From Entamoeba invadens IP1 (Eukaryota; Evosea; Mastigamoebida; Endamoebidae), in contig NW_004191916.1 of the NCBI RefSeq assembly GCF_000330505.1, positions 70,477 through 134,476 of the forward strand: a DNA stretch of 64,000 nucleotides, in the 5' to 3' direction. The translations under genes were made by a program, and so were the position numbers. The notes under the pieces are model-generated. The model worked only from the letters and a program-made list of their open reading frames with translations, was not told where the DNA came from and did not search any database. The first letter of the stretch is position 1. Each line of letters starts with the position of its first letter. Below, in pieces: positions 52,324 to 62,347 of the stretch.

Positions 52324-54840
52324 TTAATATTTCCATAACGCAATGTTCCCATCTTTAAACCCTGCAGCTATGAAATTCTGTTTGCAAGCAATACTGATGA
52401 GTCCAGACACATTATTGGACTCAAGCGTTATACAATCGTTTGAGGGGATGATGGGATAGACATAGATCTTCCCTTCATGAGAACCACATACGATCTTGTC
52501 TGAGTGGTACGACAACGCACAGATCTTCTTCTGAATTGAATACGTCGGTTTCTCACACATCCGATCGTCCCAAAAACTGATCACTTTGTCATTCCCCGCT
52601 GACACAAAATTGTGTTCGTTGATTGGTTCCAACCCTATAATCCCGGATTTGTGTGCTTTGATCTTCGCGACAGTCTGCGCGTCGTACGGGTTCCATATAT
52701 GGATCGTTCGATCGGCTGACCCAGACAAGAAATACTTCCCATACGGTCGCACAATCGACACTTTCCTTTGATGTCCACTATATGAAAACAAATGGTTCTG
52801 ATGCATACTAGCGTATTTATATCCATTCACCGTCTCATTCCAAACAACAAATTCCATGTCTTCCAGCGGGTAGAACCCTTCAATCGGTCCTTGCGATACA
52901 TCAAAGACATGTGAATGCCTTGAATCAATCCAGTTGATATATCGAATCGTCCCACAGTGATACCCAGACGCTATATAATTCTTCGCCGTGAACTTCGTCG
53001 AGACTAAGCAACTGTTCGGCCCGACAAATGTCCGACACGAAAAGTCGTCCAAATTCCACAATCGGATCTTCCGATCAGAACTCCCCGAAACAAGCTTCTT
53101 GCACTCTCCATCAAAGTCCAAGTCACGTATAAGATTGGTGTGTCCTTGGAGTATATGGAAGAATGGAGTCACTGTTTTCCATATTGCAATGTTGAAGCTT
53201 TCATTGTGTGGGCTCATACTCCTTGGCATCTCAGAAGCTTTAAAAACAGTGTCTCTCTCACCGTCATCCTCTCGAGTGTTCCCAGACTCACTCGTTGTGT
53301 TCAATGTGTTGTTCAGACTTTTCTTGAAGTATTTACACGTGCGCGACAACGCAAAGATGTCGATTTTATTCAGAAATTTGCAGACTTTAATGACCAGTGC
53401 AAAAGGCAGTGTGAGCAACGCGGGCACCACTGGTGAAGCGCTTGAAACAAACTTCAGTGGTTGTTTGTAGTTTTCGATTGGGCTCAAATTATTAAATGAC
53501 GTGTCGATGTTCCTCAAGAATTGTAAAATCGCGTTGAGTGCTGCTTTTTGGTTTAATCTTTGTAAAGATGTCCGTGCAAAGACTTTGATATTGAATTGGA
53601 TATTCCACTTCCCATCGCAATTAAACAAGTAGATATAACTTGGTCCAAAGGTATACATTTGGTCGACGTCTTGTGGTTGTAAGTTCTCTATAACACTCTT
53701 GAAATGGACTAAAGCGCACTTTTCCGAATACACAAAAGTTGAAAAAGTGATGTCCTCGCCTTGTGTTTGATAATACGGTGTTTGGTTCTTGTGGACAACT
53801 ACAGTTCTCTTCCCAGAGGGACTCACACAACTACATCGATTCTGAAAGATCAAAGAAAGAAGAGTCTCTTGTGTTAACTGAAAAGTGCAATCTTTAATAA
53901 AAACCCCTTCCGCTATAAACGACGCTTGATCGATCACATACCCAACACAAGTCACTCGCGTCCTCGCACTCTCAAACCATACCTCCCCGACTGTTTCATG
54001 TTTCCCATTTAATGTTAATTCAAGCCCCGCACGCTCTATTGCGACATTCATAATAACATCGGCGCGGTGTTGTGTCTTTTCAAAGGCTATGAAATCAAGA
54101 CATGACTTCATTCGTCTGATTGGGATGTAACTAAACCGCTCTAAAGACTCATTCAAGTCCTCTGATTGTAACCAAGGGATAGGCTGAATGACTTCGATGT
54201 CTCGAATCATACACCCATTGCCTACATCCTCTAATGTAACTGCTTGGAAGAGAATTGCACTATCTCTGAAAGGGACAATTCTCGAGTTGGGGTCGGTGAC
54301 AGAAAGAGACATCACATATGAACGGTTAACAAACTTCTTCATCACTCTTCTCAGACATAACCCATTCTTAGTAAATCCTATTAAGTTGAACTCCATCTCG
54401 ACTATAAAGTCAAAGACATCTCTGTGGTCGAGATAATTGAATTTCCAAATGAAGGGAAGGTATTGAACATACGTGTCGTAATTCGCAAAGAATTTAAACA
54501 TCTTGGAACTAGTAGACGGGATGATACCTTCAGAGATGATTGCGTGCATTCTACATGTGATTTCATATTGATTTGATTAGTTATATTGATTTGAGTTAAA
54601 TTGCACTAATAAAGTGACTTACTATATACTCTGTGCTTGATAAAGTCACTAATTCAATTAATAACACTGTTGTTATATTGAAATATATATAACAAACCCA
54701 TCTCGACGATCTTGAAACCCAACAGTAAAAGGGATGTCATCAACTACCATTGTCTTAATCTTCTTACAAGCCTTGTCATGAAGGTTTTTAATCATCGACT
54801 CAATGTCTGCAATTACTTCGTCGACTGTAAAACGATTCAT
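52324..54840 (-). CDS. START-like/F-box/WD40 protein, two exons
   Basis: Exon 1 (54840-54698) and exon 2 (54550-52324) join in frame to give 789 residues. The first roughly 400 residues resemble one or two START/SRPBCC-type lipid-binding folds (GMHAIISEGIIPSTSSKMFK near residue 48, and a second half about 210-390); this is a tentative fold guess. An F-box-like helix bundle lies at about 424-460 (LLTLPFALVIKVCKFLNKID). WD40 repeats fill about 508-789 (LVSGSSDRKIRLWNL, FLSGSADRTIHIWNP). F-box/WD40 proteins are substrate receptors of SCF ubiquitin ligases. Without splicing, the ATG at 54549 would cut the START-like domain, so the two-exon model is preferred. Confidence 0.82.
54551..54697 (-). 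other. Intron of the START/F-box/WD40 gene (147 nt)
   Basis: Minus-strand GTTTGTTAT to ACATGTAG. It splits a glycine codon (GG plus A), and both flanks stay in frame (DRRDG then MHAIIS). Confidence 0.8.
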
Positions 54841-55465
54841 TGAAACTTGCGAAGACAATGAAATTTTCGAGTTAATTTGAGTATGGTTCTTTTTATCGTT
54901 ATTTTATCATTTCATTTAGTTCAAGTAACAAAAGAAACTCCTTCGTTTTCGAGGTGTTTTTGTGGCATTTTAGTGCAAAGATGAATATTTAATACAATTT
55001 GGTACTCACAATACAAGTTACTATATCATATAATATTTTATATTATAAATTACTACAATAACAATGGGTTAAAGGTTATAGCAAACAAAACAATGGAAAA
55101 AAAACAAACAAATCGAAAATGACAAGATAAAAAACGATTATTGGAATTAGAAAATCTTTTTCTTCAATTAATAAAACATTTTTGAAAAATACTCACAAAA
55201 ACTGGCAGTTTTAGTCATCATTTCAATAGTTTTGTTTTAATTTTTTTATTATTGTTATTAACAATTCAATGAATATATAAAAACTTTTCGATCAAATTAC
55301 GACAAATAAGAGCAATTTTTTTATAAAAAATTTTTGCCTGGTGAAATGGTATAAATAGCTTTAATATAACAAAACCCATTTGAATTTAAAAATAGATAAT
55401 TTAGCTATCAATAAATAATTTATTGTAATTATAGCTTATTTTTTTTATTTTTTGGGTGTTGGAGA

Positions 55466-55485
55466 ATAGCATTTAAAAATGCTAT
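55466..55485. repeat. 20-bp hairpin
   Basis: ATAGCATTT and AAATGCTAT form a 9-bp stem around AA. There is no gene next to it. Confidence 0.45.
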
Positions 55486-55957
55486 TAAAACGGTATGTTA
55501 TATTTTACCCGGTTCTTTGGCGTTTTTGATACTAACAATCATCAGTAAAAAATGCGGGCTCGAAGTCTAATAGAATAACATGTTTCTATTAACACATAAA
55601 AAGACAAATTGTTTTTTTAACTTGTATAAGAGGAATAAATAAATGTTTTTCGAAGTTTTTCCCAATTTGAGCTGTATATTTTAATGATTAAAAGAAACTT
55701 TTAAAAGTCGGGAAAAGTATTATATAAATTTAAAATTTCCCGTTTTTTAAAACACTTGAATTTTGTTCAATAGTTTTATTAAGGAAAATATTTTTTTTAT
55801 TATACTTTGGTTATTATATTTATATTATTTTATACTAATAGTTTGATTAACTATTATTAATAATATTTATTACTATAGTTAATAAAATGTATAAAATCAA
55901 GTTCAATGGACGTTAAAAGCTAAGGAAAAAGCGAATTTGCCACTTCAAAACAATTTC

Positions 55958-56190
55958 ATGACAGGATCAATTTATAGTGGTGTCACTTTCAGCGCGAGTA
56001 AAACGCTATATGGCACAAGTCCATATTCACAAGAATCTCTAAATTATTTGGCAGGTAATAGGAAAAGAAGAACAACTTTTTAGAGATGCGGTCGACAAAA
56101 AAATCACACACCTTCTCCATCAAAGAAAAAAGGTTAGTATTCATTCGAAGAAGAACACTTGCACCACAGAGACTTTAAACAATTCCAGCC
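55958..56190 (+). pseudogene. Possible relic of a small gene
   Basis: An ATG opens 41 codons (MTGSIYSGVTFSASK and on) ending at TAG (56081-56083). The same frame continues with coding-like composition (HTPSPSKKKG, then YSFEEEHLHHRDFKQF) interrupted only by one more TAG. A GGACGTT box like that of RRS1 lies about 50 bp upstream. Both stops are TAG, and the first follows TTTT, so an intron acceptor is also possible, but no GTTTGT donor was found. I do not recognise the protein. Confidence 0.3.
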
Positions 56191-56503
56191 AAAAGTAATT
56201 AAGAAATCTATTTTAATTCTCAAATATTGTCTATTTAATAATAACATAACTAATTAATTATAGTACAATGAAATGATAATAAACTCCAACACATTTTCGT
56301 AAATCAACAATATCAATCAAAAGTGTCTCTTTTCCATAATCAAGCACAAATACGCAACTATTTGTTGTAAAGTATAGTGGTATAAATGAGGGTCTTAATT
56401 TCAAAACGTTTATCAATTTAAGGGTTTCTAAAATATTTAGAAAAAAACAAATTATAATAAAAATATAGTAACTTAATAGTTTAAATGATTTTTTATTATG
56501 ATA

Positions 56504-56778
56504 CAGTTAGTTTCATTTTGTTTAATAATTTTTTCAAAATTATAATGTTTTGTTTCAAAATAATGATAAAAATGTACCTTTAATCAACACTGTTTCAAAA
56601 CAATAATTTATTGTTTCAAAAGAAAAACAATTGTTTCAAATTAATGAATAATTGTTTCATTAAATGATTTATTTTACATTAATTATGACTAATTGTTGAA
56701 AAAACTTGTTTTTTTGTTTCAAATTTTTAATTATTTGTTTCAAAACTGTGTTTGAATTCTCAAAACAATAAACACAAA
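56504..56778 (+). repeat. Left 275-bp terminal inverted repeat
   Basis: It contains about seven GTTTCA boxes, most of them GTTTCAAA, spaced unevenly, which may be transposase-binding sites. Confidence 0.9.
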
Positions 56779-56868
56779 CAAACAATGAAAACAAACACAT
56801 TTTGACAATAACTAACTGGGAAAATAAAAAATGTATATATTTAAACACCATTTAAATCTATATTTTCA

Positions 56869-58117
56869 ATGGCAGTTAACACTTTTCAGTTTATTCATAG
56901 AGACAATGTCCAATCATTTTTGAATCAAGAAGATCCTCATCAACAACCAGTTCTTGATGAAGTACCACTTGCACAATTGAGAACTACAGATGAAATTTCA
57001 AGATCAAGTAGTTTGCGGAACACTGAAACACAACCATTTGGAGACACACAAATTACAACAAAACAAACAGAACAAAAAAGAATCTATGTTAAAGCGACCC
57101 AGTCCCAGAAAAACAGACTTTATAATGAATACTGTGAACACGGAGAAATCAAAGATTGGCGATATTATCAAGAAAAAAGCAAAATGAATGAACAAATGGT
57201 CAAACAGTATATTAGGTATTTGAAAAGTAGTATTGATATTACATAAACTCAAAAAGTGGGAAGAAAACCAAAATATTCTCCTGAGTTACTCACCGAAATA
57301 GCCAATAAATTAACAATAGAAAATAAAACACTAAGAGAAACCAAAAAACATTTGGCAGATAGTGTTTTGAATGAAATAAGAACTAATATAAAAGTAGTGT
57401 CGATTTCAACAATAAGTCGATATATCAAAGACCCAGACATAATGAAAGTAGCCGAACTTCCACCTTTAAGTTTTACCGAGTGCACAATAAGAGGTCCCAG
57501 AGCGAACACACAGGAAAACAAATTACTACGAGTACAAAAAAGAAGAGAACTTGATCAATTTATTTCTTCGGGTTATCAAGTTGTTTTTGTCGACGAGAAT
57601 CACTGGAAGGTTGGCAATGTCAGATCCAGAAATTGGGATGTTAGAGGAAAAAAAACATTTTCGTGAACAACCATTGTCGACATTTAATTTATCGTGCGTC
57701 TGTGCTATAAGTGATACCGGTTCAAAATATTGTACTTTATTTAACCAAACTATTAATGGGGAAATATTTATTAAATATTTTAAATTCCTCATTGAGGCAT
57801 TCACAACGGATGGAAGCAGGATTGTATTTGTCATGGACAATGCTTCAGTCCACAAAGATGACATTGTTCAACTTGCAGAAGACAGAAGGTGCAAAGTGTT
57901 GTTCAATGCGCCTTACTCACCAGAGTGCAACCCTATAGAAAACGTATTTGGAATATAAAAAGTCCGAGTTGGAAAATTGAATAATGTGACTATAGCAGAT
58001 ATGATTGAAAACATCTCAAAGTGTTTTGATGAAATTAGTCCAATTGAAATAAGACGAATTGTAATGAATTTTATTAATATTGTTTCTGTGAAAGTTTTTG
58101 CAATGGAAGATCTTTAA
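56869..58117 (+). pseudogene. Broken Tc1/mariner-type DDE transposase
   Basis: The reading frame begins at ATG 56869 and covers about 415 codons. It is interrupted by TAA at 57244-57246, a frameshift at the A-run near 57650, and TAA at 57956-57958. An N-terminal region of about 125 codons ends with a helix-rich DNA-binding part. A second helix-turn-helix segment follows (GRKPKYSPELLTEIANKL). The catalytic motifs are VFVDENHW, FVMDNASVHK and SPECNPIENVFG, with 33 residues between the second aspartate and the glutamate, close to DD34E. All three acidic residues remain, so the lesions look recent. Confidence 0.88.
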
Positions 58118-58131
58118 CTGGTTTTTAATTT

Positions 58132-58406
58132 TTTGTGTTTATTGTTTTGAGAATTCAAACACAGTTTTGAAACAAATAATTAAAAATTTGAAACAAAAAA
58201 ACAAGTTTTTTCAACAATTAGTCATAATTAATGTAAAATAAATCATTTAATGAAACAATTATTCATTAATTTGAAACAATTGTTTTTCTTTTGAAACAAT
58301 AAATTATTGTTTTGAAACAGTGTTGATTAAAGGTACATTTTTATCATTATTTTGAAACAAAACATTATAATTTTGAAAAAATTATTAAACAAAATGAAAC
58401 TAACTG
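58132..58406 (-). repeat. Right 275-bp terminal inverted repeat
   Basis: It is the reverse complement of 56504-56778, with the boxes appearing as TTTGAAAC. Confidence 0.9.
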
Positions 58407-58477
58407 TAAATAGAATAAATATATTGTAATTTAAACTGTTTGGTTTATTGTTTGAACACTTTAGTGTTGTCGAAACA

Positions 58478-58732
58478 CTCCCCGAATATTCCAGGAAATT
58501 ATTTGGGGAATTTTATTTTTTATATCAAATTCCCGAACCGATTCCGGAATCAAAAAATATTCGGGAATATTTTTAACCTCGGTTCGGGAACATCCTGATT
58601 CCCAAACTTAAAATTGGTGTGTTCCCGAACCAATAAGTTCCCGAACACACAAGTTCCCGAACTTCATAAAAAAAATATTCCCAAACTTTTGATTCCGGAA
58701 CATGGCGGTTCCCGAACCGATTCCGGAATCAC
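58478..58732. repeat. Cluster of TTCCCGAAC and ATTCCGGAAT motifs
   Basis: TTCCCGAAC occurs exactly at 58530, 58622, 58638, 58654 and 58709, and its reverse complement at 58582. ATTCCGGAA occurs at 58541, 58692 and 58720. Related forms such as TATTCGGGAATA (near 58559) fill the gaps. An exact 22-bp composite is repeated at 58530-58551 and 58709-58730. The cluster is far richer in G+C than the surrounding sequence. Confidence 0.8.
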
Positions 58733-61700
58733 CAGTATTATATTAAAAATTTATTAATAAGCAAACTAAAAAAATAACAACTTTGTTTTAATATTAAAAT
58801 TGATAGATTTGTATAATAATATCTTTGTAAGTGTTTTATCCATTTGTATCACTATTCAACAAGAAATCAATTTTTATATTATATTGGATATTAGTATGTA
58901 AGTTTTAATTCTATGTTAAAATTGTTCATTGCAATAATAATTATTTTTTTTTGATTTAATTTATAATCAGTGTTATTACATGTATTTACATTACAAAAAA
59001 AACATGTTGTATTATTGTTGTTTATTTTAATGAGAATTTAGTAATTTACAAAGTAACATTTTAATCAAATGCTGTAATACCATTATAAAAAGTTTTTTTA
59101 AATAAAGTTTTTTACAATTCTTAATAATAATTTTCAATGTAGTTGAAATACATTATTTTATTTTTATTGTAGATAACTTTAAAAATTCAACTTTACTTGA
59201 TAAAAATCATCATAAAATAATCATCATTTGTATATATTTACAGACGGACAAAAAACATAATCCATTTTTCAATTACTTCGACTTGATTTTCTTGATTTCA
59301 ATTATATTAATATAATTAAATGTACTGTACTGTTAACTATGAATGCTGAATATACCCATTTGATACTTTTTTGTTCGAAGGGGTAATAAGTATTAAACTT
59401 CCTTTGTTTTAATATTAATAACTATTAGAACAGTATAAAGTTGTATTAATACAGAAGTGTTTTTTATCCAACCAGTATCAACAAAAGTTTTCAATAACAA
59501 TGTTGATATTGGTGTAATTAAACATTTAAATTATGTCCGTTTTGTGATTATTATCATTAAAACAAATTGTTATAAAATTTCACAAATTATATTCAATGAT
59601 CAAGAATTTGTTTATAATAAACTTCTTTTATTTAACAGAAAAACAAATAGAGAATTATATTTATTGTAATACATCTGTTTTTAAATTAATACGTTTAAAA
59701 TTGCGTTTGTATATTGACATCTTTGTTGTTTAAACAGTTTAAAATAATATAATCAAGAGCCAAAAAAATAAAAAATTCAACTGTAAAAGTCCAACAATTA
59801 AATAGATATAGAATGAACATTTATTTATATACAATTATTTTCAATATATAAGAGGTTAAACAAAAATATAATATGTAATTTGAATATTGATTTTGTTATT
59901 TAAATCTAACTCAACACTTTTTAATAAAATATAAATATTTGGAATTTTTGCACAATAAAGTAGAAGATGCACTTTTTTAATTTGAAAAAATTCCACAATT
60001 TGTATATTTAAAACGAAACAAGTATAAAATGATTGTCAATTGATTATTTAAAGTAATATATTTCAATGACTTCACATAGTCAATAATGTTTATAAATAAA
60101 TACAAATTAATGAATTTTAATTTATAATAATATTTAAATTACTTATTATATTCCCAAATAAATATCTTATTTAAATATCATGTTAACTTACACGTAAGTA
60201 ACTGTTTTGTGTTTACAAACAAAAAAGATTATTTTAACTTATTTTAAACAAGTATAAGCTTATTTTTGTCAAATTGTTGATATTAAGCAGTTATCCTCCA
60301 TTGAATTATTATTACAATGTATTTATTTAAACGGGTGTTGTTTTCACTTTTTTAATTTAAAGTGTGAGCTAATTTTTAGGAACATAAGATATCGATTATA
60401 TTAAAAACAATTCTTTAAAATCACAAGTTGATTAATTTCTTTGTTAAACAAACGTCTGTCGTTTACACGAAATCAAAAACATAATATGTTCACACAATAA
60501 ATGTTACAGACTGATTCTGTAAATTATTTTATAATAATAATACAAATCAAATTAACACGAAGTTATATAATTGATAATAATTGAAATTTATCAAATTAAA
60601 AATAGTTGTTATGGGTTAAAGAAATTTACTCAGAATTACTAATTTAACAAAATAAAAACGTTCACATTTCATTGATATTTACAATCAAATTTAAAACTAA
60701 AAAATGAATGTCTATTTAAATTATTTTTAATTTCAGCAATGTAATAATAATGATTTATCTAAATAATTATTAAATTTGATTATTAATTATTCATTGTTTG
60801 AAATTTTTTATTATGTTTTATTTAAAATAATACATTTAATGTCATTATTGTAACATTTAAAATGCAAACAAACTTCTTTGTTTTTATTGTGTAACCAAGT
60901 TGTTTCTACATTTATTGTTTAAAATAACATAGTTTTTGTTAAAATGCTACCATTTAAATATTAAACAATTTTAATTATAATGTTACCTTTTTTACCAAAA
61001 TAATTAATTAAATATTATTTTTAATACAGTAAAACCTCCAAAGAGGGGTACCTCTGATAAGTGGGTTCTTTCAAGAAAGGGCATTTTAAGATTGAAACTA
61101 AAAATATAGTTCTTTATCGAGAGGTTTTTAAGGTTTGATTGGCTAAAAATGCCTGCTCTTGAGAGAACAAGTATACCACACTTTCCCATTCTTGAGAGGT
61201 TTTACTTTATATAGATGTCAGAATGTTAAAAAATAGAATTTATTTGAATGTTTGTTTAAATTAATATAAGATGATATTTTATACAATTCACTATAAACTG
61301 TTATGCTAAAAGACGTAATACAAATTTGAGAATGTATCATTAAAGGTGTTTAGACATGCACAACAAACCAATGTTTAAAATGGTCAATTTTTAAAATTGT
61401 TTGATTGAATTTTATATAATAATGAATTACTATTTTTGATATTTTAAATAATATAAATAATAAAAAGCAAAATACAAACATATATATATATATTTTATTT
61501 TTTGAAATAATAAAAAGAATGATTTGACATCATAATTTATAATACTTAATAATGCTATTAAAGGTTTCTTGAATTTATTTTTATATTAGCTTTTCCAAAA
61601 CCAGTTTAATATTTGTGAAAATATAAGTCTTTTATCAAATAATAACATTGTCATTTTATTTTAATAATTTTTTGAATTTTTTTAATTATTCAAAAAATAA

Positions 61701-62347
61701 AAGTAAAAATTAAACAAAACCTCTACAAATTCATTCATTTTTTGTATATTCAAAAACGATAGTGCAACTTTTTATATAAAAATATATATTAACATTAAAA
61801 TGTATTATTTGTTTTTGTACTATTTTTTGTCAACAGAATTATCAATTATGTAACAAACTTTGGATTATTATTTAAACCATATTTTCAAATTATTTAAAAT
61901 TACATCAATATTATTAAACAATTGTCAAAAACACAACTAATATTCACAATATTTTTCTTTTACTATATTTAAATTTACTTTTTTTAAAAAATAAGATTTT
62001 ATTATAATTATAATACTACAAACAATTTCAAAACATATAAAAAATATAATCTGTTCCATTAATATTAAATATTTTAAATTACAAATGAAATAATTCATAT
62101 AATTGTCATTTGTTAATTAATAGTCATTATATTAATTAAACATTTCGTTGTTCAGACAATTAAAGTTTGGTTATTTATTATTTAAATGAACATATTTTAA
62201 GTCCTTAATTAAAAATGCATGTTCTGTTTAATATAAATGTAAAATATTAATTTATTAAAATTTTTAAAAATACAATAACATAACATAAAAGAGTTGAACC
62301 AAAAATTAATAATAAATGGTAAATTCAGAGATAATCAGAATTTTGAT
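58733..62347. other. 3.6-kb gene desert
   Basis: Extremely A+T-rich sequence with no ATG-led gene. Apart from the MITE-like element at 61027-61207, I see only short A/T repeats. The right end is probably the 3' part of the hAT element. Confidence 0.65.
61027..61207. mobile_element. MITE-like element, 181 bp
   Basis: It begins CAGTAAAACCTC and ends GAGGTTTTACTT, with TA on both sides (61025-61026, 61208-61209). These ends resemble Tigger/pogo/mariner termini. Internal GAGAGG and AAGTGGG words recur on both strands. It has no coding capacity. It does not match the termini of the two larger elements in the window, so its mobilising transposase would be elsewhere. Confidence 0.75.

Larger units (their letters stand above)
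54841..56503. other. A+T-rich spacer left of the mariner-like element
   Basis: Mostly noncoding A/T-rich sequence. It includes a hairpin at 55466-55485, a stretch resembling 31530-31640, and a possible dead coding fragment at 55958-56190, all listed separately. Confidence 0.5.
56504..58406. mobile_element. Mariner/Tc1-like transposon with 275-bp inverted repeats
   Basis: The element is 1,903 bp, begins CAGTTAG, ends CTAACTG, and is flanked by TA on both sides (56502-56503, 58407-58408). The two long inverted repeats are nearly identical. Between them lies a transposase with two stops and one frameshift. Near-identical repeats with a broken gene suggest either recent death or mobilisation by a related enzyme. 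Confidence 0.92.

Noticed and set aside
58478..58732. Cluster considered as a CRISPR array
   Set aside because: Spacing is irregular, motifs occur on both strands, and spacers are not of uniform length.
59457..59669. A 70-codon open stretch in the gene desert
   Set aside because: It starts with GTG and has noncoding-like composition.
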